64,000 nucleotides of DNA, taken from NCBI RefSeq assembly GCF_007830615.1, contig NZ_VLLI01000009.1, positions 1-64,000 on the forward strand. The letters run 5' to 3'. Below are positions 42,224 to 50,621 of the stretch, one piece after another; within the stretch, counting starts at the first letter, position 1, and every line of letters starts with the position of its first letter. The DNA comes from Mucilaginibacter frigoritolerans. GTDB taxonomy: Bacteria; Bacteroidota; Bacteroidia; Sphingobacteriales; Sphingobacteriaceae. The position numbers and the translations under genes are program-made. The notes beneath the pieces were generated by a model. The model was not told the DNA's origin. It worked only from the letters and a program-made list of their open reading frames with translations, and did no database searches.

Positions 42224-43123
42224 TTGGATTGGCATTCAGCAATAAAAGGTTTTCAATCGTATTTAAAGTTAGAAAAATCCCTGTCAAAAAATTCTATTGA
42301 AGCTTATAGTAGGGATATAGATAAACTTTATCAGTTCGCTGATAGTCAATTAATTAAAATACAACCTGAAAATATTACTTTAATTCATTTACGGCAATTT
42401 ATTGTATGGATTAACGAGTTGGGTATGATCCCTTCTTCACAGGCCAGGATATTATCTGGTATAAAATCTTTTTATAAATACCTATTGATGGAGGATCTGA
42501 TCAAGAGCGATCCATCAGAATTACTGGAAGCGCCGAAAATTCAGCGTAAGCTTCCGGATACTTTAAGTTATATAGAAATTAATAAGCTCATCGATGCTAT
42601 CGATGTTTCAAAGCCTGAAGGGGCGCGTAATAAAGCCATACTGGAAGTTTTGTATGGCAGTGGGCTTCGGGTATCGGAATTAACGGAACTTAAATTATCA
42701 AACCTTTACCTCGATATTGAATTTATTAAAGTAACCGGAAAAGGAAGCAAAGAACGCCTAGTGCCCATTGGCGGTTCTGCAGTTAAAGCTCTGAAAATTT
42801 GGATCGATAATGTAAGAGTGCACTACCAAATAAAAAAAGGAGAGGAGGATCTTGTGTTTGTTAACCGGCGGGGCACAAGGTTAAGCCGGGTATATATCTT
42901 TATGGTAATTAAGCAATTGGCTATAATTACCGGAATAAGCAAGACCATTAGTCCTCATACCTTTAGGCACTCATTTGCTACCCATTTAGTTGAAGGCGGA
43001 GCCGATTTACGTGCTGTGCAGGAGATGCTTGGGCATGAAAGTATTACTACTACCGAAATTTATACCCATTTGGATAGAGAATACTTAAAAGGAACAATTA
43101 TTCAATTTCACCCTCGCAGCTAA
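42224..43123 (+). CDS. xerD: Tyrosine recombinase XerD-like
   Basis: 299 residues, TTG start. N-terminal SAM-like core-binding domain (to about 100), then the catalytic domain with Arg in G-S-G-L-R-V-S-E-L, H-T-F-R-H-S-F-A-T-H-L (HxxR), L-G-H-E-S-I-T-T-T and the nucleophile Tyr in E-I-Y-T-H-L-D. Length and residues fit the chromosome-dimer resolvase of Bacteroidota; no phage or integron context. Confidence 0.93.
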   Translation: MDWHSAIKGFQSYLKLEKSLSKNSIEAYSRDIDKLYQFADSQLIKIQPENITLIHLRQFIVWINELGMIPSSQARILSGIKSFYKYLLMEDLIKSDPSELLEAPKIQRKLPDTLSYIEINKLIDAIDVSKPEGARNKAILEVLYGSGLRVSELTELKLSNLYLDIEFIKVTGKGSKERLVPIGGSAVKALKIWIDNVRVHYQIKKGEEDLVFVNRRGTRLSRVYIFMVIKQLAIITGISKTISPHTFRHSFATHLVEGGADLRAVQEMLGHESITTTEIYTHLDREYLKGTIIQFHPRS

Positions 43124-43165
43124 AACGAATTAAGGGGCATCAGCGAAATCATCTAATCATTAAAA

Positions 43166-44023
43166 TCAGTGGTCAGCCTTTATCATCCTGTCTCTACCGC
43201 TCATATCTTTTCTTAATTCAATGTTTTTGAACGATTTATCTTTTAACATATTAATGGTCTCTTCACCATAGCTTTCATTTATCTCAAAAAATAATACCCC
43301 CCCTGGATGCAAGTTTATCAGTGCAAAATCGGCAATGGCTTTATAAAAAATCAAAGGATCATTTTCCGGAACAAATAAAGCCGTATGGGGTTCAAAATCG
43401 GTTACATTGCTATGCATCTGGGTTTTATCGTGCAGGGTAACGTAAGGTGGATTACTTATTATAATTGAGAATTTAGGGACTTCAGACTCTGAATAGCTTA
43501 AAATATCCTGTTGAATAAAATTTACTTCTACCTGGTTAAGTTTGGCGTTGATCCGGGCTATATCCAAAGCATCGCTAGAAATATCAATAGCCGAAACCTC
43601 AAACCCTGATAAATTCTTTTTTAGGCTGATAGCAATACATCCGCTCCCGGTTCCAATATCTAAAATACTGCCTACAGGCACCTTTTTATCTGCTATAGAT
43701 TGAAGTAACCATTCAACCAATTCTTCCGTCTCAGGCCTTGGTATAAGTACAGCTGAATTAATATAGAAGGGTAAGCCATAAAATTCAGTTTTGCCTAAAA
43801 TGTACTGTACCGGCTTCCCCGTTTTTAATTCAGCTAAAATATTATCTACTTTTCCGGCCACCTCATCTTTTATTTCTGTTTCCGGAAATGCCTTTATTTT
43901 CGCTTTTGATAAATCAGCTATTTCGCTGATAACCAATAAAGTGATTGCTTCAATTTCATTAATATCATAAAGGGGCTGAAGCTCTTTTTTATAATCAGCA
44001 AAAACATCCTTAATAGTTTTCAT
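43166..44023 (-). CDS. prmC: PrmC (HemK): release factor glutamine methyltransferase
   Basis: 285 residues from the ATG at 44023; a longer frame exists but its extra 45 residues overlap ribD. N-terminal helical domain, SAM motif L-D-I-G-T-G-S-G-C-I-A-I and the active-site N-P-P-Y (I-I-S-N-P-P-Y-V). Methylates the GGQ glutamine of peptide release factors. Divergent from ribD with 33 bases between starts. Confidence 0.94.
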   Translation of the reverse strand: MKTIKDVFADYKKELQPLYDINEIEAITLLVISEIADLSKAKIKAFPETEIKDEVAGKVDNILAELKTGKPVQYILGKTEFYGLPFYINSAVLIPRPETEELVEWLLQSIADKKVPVGSILDIGTGSGCIAISLKKNLSGFEVSAIDISSDALDIARINAKLNQVEVNFIQQDILSYSESEVPKFSIIISNPPYVTLHDKTQMHSNVTDFEPHTALFVPENDPLIFYKAIADFALINLHPGGVLFFEINESYGEETINMLKDKSFKNIELRKDMSGRDRMIKADH

Positions 44024-44044
44024 GCAACAAAGTAACATAAAAGC

Positions 44045-44052
44045 TACTTTTG
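44045..44052 (+). promoter_or_regulatory. TACTTTTG -7 box directly upstream of ribD
   Basis: Exact TAnnTTTG match; only cagc separates it from the ATG at 44057, so a leaderless mRNA is possible. On the other strand TTACTTTG lies four bases before the prmC ATG. No clear -33 element seen. Confidence 0.4.
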
Positions 44053-44056
44053 CAGC

Positions 44057-45103
44057 ATGGTTCAGCATGAAATATTTATGCATCGCTGTCTTGAACTGGC
44101 AGAATTGGGTAAAGGATTTGTTAGTCCTAATCCCATGGTTGGTGCCGTTATAGTCCATAATGGATTAATAATAGGCGAGGGCTATCACCATAAATATGGC
44201 GAGGCACATGCCGAGGTAAATGCTGTTAACCAGGTTATAGCTAAGTTCAATAATTCAGTTGAATTGTTGAAAGAGTCAACTATATATGTTTCTTTAGAGC
44301 CCTGTGCTCATTACGGCAAAACCCCTCCGTGTTCTGATCTGATCATTAAACATCGCATTCCGAAAGTGGTAGTGGGTTGCCGCGATCCGTTTGACCAGGT
44401 AAATGGTAAAGGTATTGAAAAGCTGGAAGCTGCCGGAATTGAGGTAATAACCGGGGTTTTGGAAGAGGAGTGTAAATGGCTTAACCGGAGATTTTTTACA
44501 CGAATTCAAAAACACCGGCCATACATTATTCTGAAATGGGCACAAACGATCGATGGTTTTTTTGCTCCGGAAAACGGTAGCCAGCATTGGATAACCGGAA
44601 CTGAATCACGTAAATTGGTACATCAATGGCGCAGTGAAGAAGATGCCGTACTGGTTGGTAAAAACACTGCCATGATTGATAACCCTCAATTAAATGTACG
44701 CAATGCTAATGGTAAATCTCCCAAAAGGGTAGTTATTGACCGGAAACTGGAACTCAGTAAAAACTTAAACCTGTTTGATCAATCGGTAGAAACATTTGTA
44801 TTTAACGAGATAACAACTGACGTTGATGGTAAAATTAAATACATTGCACTGGAGGACTTTGAGCGTTATGTTCCACAGTATATTTTATTTCAGTTATACC
44901 TTCAGGATATTCAATCCGTTATTATTGAAGGAGGGGCTTTTACATTAAATAAATTTATTGAGGCTGGATTATGGGATGAAGCTCGTATTTTTACTGGAGA
45001 AAATAATTTAAATAAAGGAATAGTTGCGCCTCAAATATCTGGTAATACTTCTGTCGAATTTTCAGTAGGATCTGATAAATTTAGAATATTTTATAATAGT
45101 TGA
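44057..45103 (+). CDS. ribD: RibD: bifunctional diaminohydroxyphosphoribosylaminopyrimidine deaminase / reductase
   Basis: 348 residues. Deaminase half: G-E-A-H-A-E-V-N-A-V and P-C-A-H-Y-G-K-T-P-P-C (zinc ligands His, Cys, Cys). Reductase half from about 150: K-W-A-Q-T-I-D-G-F and D-N-P-Q-L-N-V-R, then I-I-E-G-G-A-F. Two steps of riboflavin synthesis. Not clustered with other rib genes here. Confidence 0.94.
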   Translation: MVQHEIFMHRCLELAELGKGFVSPNPMVGAVIVHNGLIIGEGYHHKYGEAHAEVNAVNQVIAKFNNSVELLKESTIYVSLEPCAHYGKTPPCSDLIIKHRIPKVVVGCRDPFDQVNGKGIEKLEAAGIEVITGVLEEECKWLNRRFFTRIQKHRPYIILKWAQTIDGFFAPENGSQHWITGTESRKLVHQWRSEEDAVLVGKNTAMIDNPQLNVRNANGKSPKRVVIDRKLELSKNLNLFDQSVETFVFNEITTDVDGKIKYIALEDFERYVPQYILFQLYLQDIQSVIIEGGAFTLNKFIEAGLWDEARIFTGENNLNKGIVAPQISGNTSVEFSVGSDKFRIFYNS

Positions 45104-45186
45104 TTGCTTAAAACTATTTAGTCTGATTGGCGTATTTAAATACTTTAGTTGATTAATTAAAATAACATCAACCTTACAACCATCAC

Positions 45187-46044
45187 ATGATATACATTTT
45201 ACTAAGCATTTGCTGCAGTGTTGTTGTTTCTATAATGCTAAAATTAGCCAGACGTTATCATATTGATGTTTATCAGGCCATTACCTGGAATTATTCAATG
45301 GCTATATTTCTAAGCTGGATTTTTCTGAAGCCCCAGTTACAAAATTTAAAAGATGCTCCTTTTTTTAGCTATTCATTATTAGCCTTATTGCTTCCTGCAT
45401 TGTTTGTAATATTAGCAACTTCTGTTAGGCTGTCGGGCATTGTACGGACTGATATAGCACAGCGATTATCATTATTAGTGCCTGTTATTGCGGCCTTTTT
45501 TCTTTTTGGCGAACAGATTACAGTTATTAAACTCATTGGAATTATACTTGGTTTTACCGCTATAATATGTTCTATTCCGTGGCAAAATAAAAATGCTGTT
45601 AAAAGAAAAAACTCCAATGCATGGGTTTATCTGCTCATTGTTTTTGCAGGCATGGGCTTAATTGACGTATTGTTTAAACAAATAGCTGCTTTTACCTTAT
45701 TAAGCTACGGTACTTCACTTTTTATTGTTTTTGTTTTGGCATTTATCTTTGCCTTTACCGGTTTAATTTTTCAAGTATTAAATAAAACCATGCGTTTTTC
45801 ATGGCCGCATATTTTTATCGGGTGGGTTTTGGGCGTGGCCAATTTTGGCAATATTTTATTTTACCTTAAAGCCCATAAAGCGCTGGCTAATCAACCATCA
45901 ACTGTGTTTTCTGCAATGAATATAGGGGTAGTAGTAGTTGGAGCATTAATAGGGATGCTTATTTTTAAAGAAAAACTGAGCCTGCTTAATAAAGCCGGCA
46001 TTGTAATAGCTATTATTGCCATTGTTATAATGGCGCAATCCTAA
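45187..46044 (+). CDS. EamA-type drug/metabolite transporter
   Basis: 285 residues with ten hydrophobic helices in two halves and the E-x-x-x-P-like repeat features of the DMT superfamily. No substrate can be assigned. Followed by the YigZ gene 6 bases later, likely co-transcribed. Confidence 0.85.
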   Translation: MIYILLSICCSVVVSIMLKLARRYHIDVYQAITWNYSMAIFLSWIFLKPQLQNLKDAPFFSYSLLALLLPALFVILATSVRLSGIVRTDIAQRLSLLVPVIAAFFLFGEQITVIKLIGIILGFTAIICSIPWQNKNAVKRKNSNAWVYLLIVFAGMGLIDVLFKQIAAFTLLSYGTSLFIVFVLAFIFAFTGLIFQVLNKTMRFSWPHIFIGWVLGVANFGNILFYLKAHKALANQPSTVFSAMNIGVVVVGALIGMLIFKEKLSLLNKAGIVIAIIAIVIMAQS

Positions 46045-46050
46045 AGTTTA

Positions 46051-46665
46051 ATGCTTTTTGACGATACTTACCGTACTATTGAAAAACCTGTTGAAGGTGT
46101 ATTTCGTGATCGTGGCAGTAAATTTTTGGCCTTAGCTTACCCCATAAGTAATGAAAATGAGCTTAAGCATATTTTGCTCCCGTTAAAAAATGAACACCCG
46201 AAAGCTAATCATTTCTCCTGGGCCATCCGACTGGGGATTGACCGTTCTGTATTTCGTATAAATGACGATGGCGAACCTTCAGGAACTGCAGGTCGTCCCA
46301 TTTTAAACACCTTGCTTTCCCATGATTTGACCAACCTGGTTGTTATTGTTGTACGCTATTTTGGCGGAACACTCTTAGGCGTACCCGGTTTAATAAATGC
46401 CTACAAAACTGCTACAGAAGAAGCGCTTAAGCTTGCCGTAATTATTGAAAAAACGGTGAATGATATTTATACCATTAACTTTGAATACCTGCAGATGAAT
46501 GATGTAATGAAGATTATTAAAGACGATAATCTATCCATCATTAGCCAGACATTTGATAATAATTGCAGTATAACCGTATCTATCCGTAAAACCCAAGTAA
46601 ACCAGGTTTTGGGTAAATTGAGTAAGATAAACAGTGTCCAGACAACGTATGATTATTCCCTATAA
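46051..46665 (+). CDS. YigZ/IMPACT family protein
   Basis: 204 residues. The family hallmark R-I-N-D-D-G-E-P-S-G-T-A-G-R-P-I is seen near residue 73 and V-V-R-Y-F-G-G-T-L-L-G near residue 105, with a small C-terminal EF-G-like domain. Relatives of eukaryotic IMPACT; role in translation control is suggested but not proven. Confidence 0.92.
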   Translation: MLFDDTYRTIEKPVEGVFRDRGSKFLALAYPISNENELKHILLPLKNEHPKANHFSWAIRLGIDRSVFRINDDGEPSGTAGRPILNTLLSHDLTNLVVIVVRYFGGTLLGVPGLINAYKTATEEALKLAVIIEKTVNDIYTINFEYLQMNDVMKIIKDDNLSIISQTFDNNCSITVSIRKTQVNQVLGKLSKINSVQTTYDYSL

Positions 46666-46752
46666 GATTGGCTCATAAAGCCTTAATATACCTATTCATA
46701 TCATGAACTTTTATTCTCTTTTTTGCACCATAAATGTGTATTTTAGTCGGAT

Positions 46753-48099
46753 ATGCAATCTTTTGAAATAGATAAATCAGACCTGCTGCGCTTTGAAAAG
46801 GCGCTGGATGGCAATGATGCTGAATTAGAGAGCCTTCTGAAGGAATATCATGCTTCAGAGATTGCCTTATTATTTGAAAAACTTCCTCAAGAAGCTAAAG
46901 AAAGGATCATCAATATCCTTCCAACCGACGTTGCATCAGAAGTTATTGCAGAAATGCACGAGGAACAGGATCCTGGTGAGTTACTTATTGGCCTGCATCC
47001 TGAAAAACGTTCTGAAATAATTGAAGAGCTGGATTATGATGATGCAACGGATATTATTTCGCAGTTAGATGAGGATGAGCAGCAGGAGATATTAGAGGAT
47101 CTGGATCAGGAAGATGCTGACAGTATCCGTGCCCTGTTAAAATATGATGAAGACACAGCCGGTGGCTTGATGGACTCGGAAATTGTTAAGGTAAACATTA
47201 ACCTGGACAAAAAAGATGCACTGGATGAGATTGTCCGCCAATCAGAGGAAATGGAAGACTTTTACACCATTTACGTGGTGGATGATGGCGACATTTTGCA
47301 AGGTATTCTGTCTGTTAAATCTATTCTGAAAGCCAAAGCCGATGCACATGTGCGCGATTTGGTTAATACCGATTTTGTTTATGTAAAGGCTGATCTTGAT
47401 CAGGAAGATGTAGCCAGCCTGATATCTCAATATAATTTGGCCAGTATTCCTGTTGTTGATGACAACATGAAACTGCTGGGCCGGGTTACGGTGGATGATA
47501 TCATGGATGTAATGGAGCAGGAGAGTACTGAGGACATCCTGAAAATATCCGGTGTATCTGAAGATGAAGAATTGAGCGGTAACTGGAAGGATGCCGTAAA
47601 AAGCCGTTTGCCCTGGTTAATCATAAACCTGGGCACTGCTTATCTGGCAGCTTCCATCATACGTCAATTTGATGGTACTGTTGAACGTTTCCCCATTATT
47701 GCCGCTTATATGACCATTATTGCGGGTATGGGGGGGAACGCGGCTACTCAGGCATTAGCAGTAACTGTAAGGCGTATTTCATTAAGTGACTTAACAGATA
47801 AACAGGCTTACAATACTGTAATAAAAGAGTTTTTAGTTGGGCTGCTCAATGGTGCTGCTAATGGCATTATTGTTTTAATAATAGCCTATTTTTATGATGC
47901 TAACTTAAAATTGGGTTTGGTATTATTTTTAGCAATGACAGGTAATTTAATTGTAGCCGGACTTACCGGAGCAAGTATCCCCCTGGTGTTAAAACGCGTA
48001 GGGATTGACCCTGCTGTAGCATCATCTATTATTATCACCACATTTACTGATTGTGCAGGCTTTTTGCTACCCTTGTGGTTTGCAACTAAGCTGCTGTAA
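46753..48099 (+). CDS. mgtE: MgtE-type magnesium transporter
   Basis: 448 residues: N-terminal superhelical domain (about 1-130, acidic), two CBS domains (about 135-255), then five membrane helices from about 280. Pore motif near P-I-I-A-A-Y-M-T and A-G-M-G-G-N-A-A-T-Q. Mg2+ binding at the acidic N and CBS domains gates the channel in characterised members. Single gene. Confidence 0.94.
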   Translation: MQSFEIDKSDLLRFEKALDGNDAELESLLKEYHASEIALLFEKLPQEAKERIINILPTDVASEVIAEMHEEQDPGELLIGLHPEKRSEIIEELDYDDATDIISQLDEDEQQEILEDLDQEDADSIRALLKYDEDTAGGLMDSEIVKVNINLDKKDALDEIVRQSEEMEDFYTIYVVDDGDILQGILSVKSILKAKADAHVRDLVNTDFVYVKADLDQEDVASLISQYNLASIPVVDDNMKLLGRVTVDDIMDVMEQESTEDILKISGVSEDEELSGNWKDAVKSRLPWLIINLGTAYLAASIIRQFDGTVERFPIIAAYMTIIAGMGGNAATQALAVTVRRISLSDLTDKQAYNTVIKEFLVGLLNGAANGIIVLIIAYFYDANLKLGLVLFLAMTGNLIVAGLTGASIPLVLKRVGIDPAVASSIIITTFTDCAGFLLPLWFATKLL

Positions 48100-48175
48100 A
48101 ACATTTTTTTTAGAAAACACAACTTATTCCTATTAAATACATATTTGAAAATTCAATCTAAAAAAGAATAATATA

Positions 48176-49183
48176 ATGACTGAAGTAAGATACAATTGGA
48201 CAAAAGAAGAGATAGCTGAAATATACCACAGGCCATTGTTAGACCTTGTTTATGAAGCAGCTACAGTTCATCGTGAAAATAAGGATTATTCAGAGGTTCA
48301 AATCAGTTCACTGATTTCTATAAAAACCGGTGGTTGCCCTGAAGATTGTGCTTATTGCCCGCAGGCAGCACGTTATAACACAGGGGTTGATGTACATGCC
48401 ATTATGCCTAAAGAAGAAGTAATTGCTGTGGCTCAAAAAGCAAAAGATGGTGGAGCTTCCAGATTGTGTATGGGTGCCGCCTGGCGCGAAGTACGCGATA
48501 ACCGCGATTTTGACAAGGTAATTGAAATGGTGAAAGCAGTGAATGCGCTCGATATGGAAGTTTGCTGTACACTTGGCATGCTTAATGAAGACCAGGCACA
48601 ACGTTTGGCTGATGCAGGATTATATGCCTACAATCATAACCTGGATACATCAGAAGAAGATTATAAACGTATTATTACCACACGTACTTATGATGAGCGC
48701 TTAAAAACACTGGAGCATGTTCGTAAAGCCAAAATAACGGTTTGCAGCGGTGGTATTATAGGGTTAGGTGAAACGGTTGAAGATCGTATTTCAATGCTTA
48801 AAACATTGTCAAATCTGCCTAAACATCCGGAATCAGTACCCATTAATGCGTTGGTACCCGTACAGGGAACGCCTTTGGCCGACCAACCGAGAGTATCTGT
48901 TTGGGATATGGTAAGAATGATAGCCACCACCCGCATTATTATGCCTAAAACAGTTGTTCGTCTTTCCGCTGGCCGCACTGAGATGAGTGTGGTTGAGCAA
49001 GCCTTTTGCTTTATGGCTGGTGCCAACTCCATTTTTGCAGGTGAGAAGTTGTTGACCACGCCAAATCCATCATTTGACAGCGATATGGCCATGTTTGCAT
49101 TGCTTGGTTTAAAACCACGTAAGGCTTTTAAAAATGGCCGTCCCGGTAAAGTTGAAAACGTAGAAGAGACAGTGTCTTTGTAA
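48176..49183 (+). CDS. bioB: BioB: biotin synthase
   Basis: 335 residues. Radical-SAM motif C-P-E-D-C-A-Y-C (CxxxCxxC, near residue 57), then Y-N-H-N-L-D-T and R-L-S-A-G-R for SAM and the [2Fe-2S] site. Inserts sulfur into dethiobiotin. No other bio genes are adjacent. A palindromic repeat follows it. Confidence 0.96.
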   Translation: MTEVRYNWTKEEIAEIYHRPLLDLVYEAATVHRENKDYSEVQISSLISIKTGGCPEDCAYCPQAARYNTGVDVHAIMPKEEVIAVAQKAKDGGASRLCMGAAWREVRDNRDFDKVIEMVKAVNALDMEVCCTLGMLNEDQAQRLADAGLYAYNHNLDTSEEDYKRIITTRTYDERLKTLEHVRKAKITVCSGGIIGLGETVEDRISMLKTLSNLPKHPESVPINALVPVQGTPLADQPRVSVWDMVRMIATTRIIMPKTVVRLSAGRTEMSVVEQAFCFMAGANSIFAGEKLLTTPNPSFDSDMAMFALLGLKPRKAFKNGRPGKVENVEETVSL

Positions 49184-49189
49184 TATAGG

Positions 49190-49229
49190 AATTATGTAGA
49201 GGCGCAATGTATTACGTCTCTACATAATT
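49190..49229. repeat. Palindromic intergenic repeat after bioB
   Basis: Arms aattatgtagaggcg and cgtctctacataatt (49190-49204, 49215-49229), one G-T pair, spacer of ten bases. It resembles the tagagacgcaat-type repeats seen in many Bacteroidota genomes and lies between two convergent genes, where it may also act as a terminator. Confidence 0.6.
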
Positions 49230-49234
49230 ATAAT

Positions 49235-50113
49235 TTAAACCTTAGCATCCAACACCCACCTCCAGGCCCAACGGGTTAAAAGGTTAAAGCCTTTCCACTC
49301 GTCAACAAACTCAATGATATCTTTTAAACAAGTTTCGCTAAATTTTTTCTTGAAGTTTTTTGTGGCGATTTTAAATACCTTATCAGGGTTTTCGAGGCCT
49401 ATCCGTTCATATATTTCCTTTTTTACATACATAGTCCGCACAAATAAAATATTGAATAGTATTACATAACTATATAATGTGCGTTTAATATAACCGGCTT
49501 TAGCAGCATGCGATTTTAAAAAACTCTTAGTGAAAAGAATATGGCGGCCTTCTTCAATATTGTGCAGATCGAACATTTTTCTTAAAACCGGATATACATT
49601 ATTAGCCCTGCGGGCATAATTGCCATAAATGTCTGTTACCAGCTCAACCGATACGCTACCCATAAACAAATAATCTGCGGGTAAATATTTATTGCTGAAT
49701 TCTCCTAAAAACTTATGGATTCCCGACTGCCGGATGGGTTGTCCGCACAGCTTACTTATAGCCTCACCAAACATTTCCTGGTGCCTGAATTCTTCAATTA
49801 GTTCGCGTAATAAAAAGCGGTGTTCAATATTGTCAAGAGGAAGTGTAAGGATATGCCTGGTCATAAACAGACAAAATAAACATTCGCCCCAGGCATAGGA
49901 GGCAATTACCTGTACGAGTTCGTGACGACCCAGTTCAAGTTTTTGGGCAGGCGTTAGGGTGTCGTAAATTTCAAGGCCTTGTAAAGAGGTTAATATTTCA
50001 GGTAAGAAAATATCTTCTGGTGCAGGTTCCATTTCCCATGGAATATATTTTTCGGGCAACAAGGGACGCTCCTTACTGATCTTTATTAATCGCTCAATCT
50101 CTTTTACATCCAT
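49235..50113 (-). CDS. AurF-like diiron oxygenase family protein
   Basis: 292 residues, mostly helical. Diiron-ligand pattern: E in W-G-E-C near residue 75, E-L-I-E-E-F-R-H-Q-E (ExxH type) near 110, Glu in V-S-V-E-L-V near 155 and H-N-I-E-E-G-R-H near 188. The family includes p-aminobenzoate N-oxygenase AurF, but most members have unknown substrates. Same strand as the VOC gene upstream, 62 bases apart. Confidence 0.8.
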   Translation of the reverse strand: MDVKEIERLIKISKERPLLPEKYIPWEMEPAPEDIFLPEILTSLQGLEIYDTLTPAQKLELGRHELVQVIASYAWGECLFCLFMTRHILTLPLDNIEHRFLLRELIEEFRHQEMFGEAISKLCGQPIRQSGIHKFLGEFSNKYLPADYLFMGSVSVELVTDIYGNYARRANNVYPVLRKMFDLHNIEEGRHILFTKSFLKSHAAKAGYIKRTLYSYVILFNILFVRTMYVKKEIYERIGLENPDKVFKIATKNFKKKFSETCLKDIIEFVDEWKGFNLLTRWAWRWVLDAKV

Positions 50114-50175
50114 AAATGAAACTATCTGTTTAAGACTATTATTCAGATATACCTTAAAGAATAATGATTGGTTGC

Positions 50176-50607
50176 CTATGTGGCAAACAACTGGCCAAAA
50201 TCTTTAAACGATTTAAATTCAAGTGCATTGCCCGATGGATCTAAGAAAAACATAGTAGCTTGTTCCCCGGGTAATCCTTTAAAACGAATATACGGCTCTA
50301 TTACGAATTTAATTTGGTGCTCCTTTAATCTTTTTTCCAGGGTTTTAAATTCATCCCATTCTAAAACTACTCCATAATGTGGTATCGGTACATTATGCCC
50401 ATCAACAGGATTAAAATGATGTTCGACTTCTTTATCCGGGCGAGGCTTTAAATGTGCAACAAATTGATGCCCATACAGATTAAAATCAATCCAATGATCT
50501 GAGCTACGGCCTTCACTGCATCCGACGGCGGTTGTATAAAACTTTCGCGTTTCTTCCAGATCATAAACTGGTATAGCAACATGAAATGGAGTAAGCTTAC
50601 TTTTCAT
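50176..50607 (-). CDS. VOC family metalloprotein (glyoxalase/dioxygenase-like)
   Basis: 143 residues, two beta-alpha-beta-beta-beta modules. Seen: [14 protein letters not shown] near the start (metal-binding His), and [12 protein letters not shown] near the end (metal-binding Glu). Typical of uncharacterised VOC proteins of Bacteroidota. Co-oriented with the MG2 gene 14 bases upstream. Confidence 0.88.
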   Translation of the reverse strand: MKSKLTPFHVAIPVYDLEETRKFYTTAVGCSEGRSSDHWIDFNLYGHQFVAHLKPRPDKEVEHHFNPVDGHNVPIPHYGVVLEWDEFKTLEKRLKEHQIKFVIEPYIRFKGLPGEQATMFFLDPSGNALEFKSFKDFGQLFAT

Positions 50608-50621
50608 TTAATTAATTTACG

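Noticed and set aside
42224..43123. XerD-like gene as a phage or integron integrase
   Set aside because: Length and context are those of the housekeeping recombinase; no att-like repeats or mobile genes adjoin.
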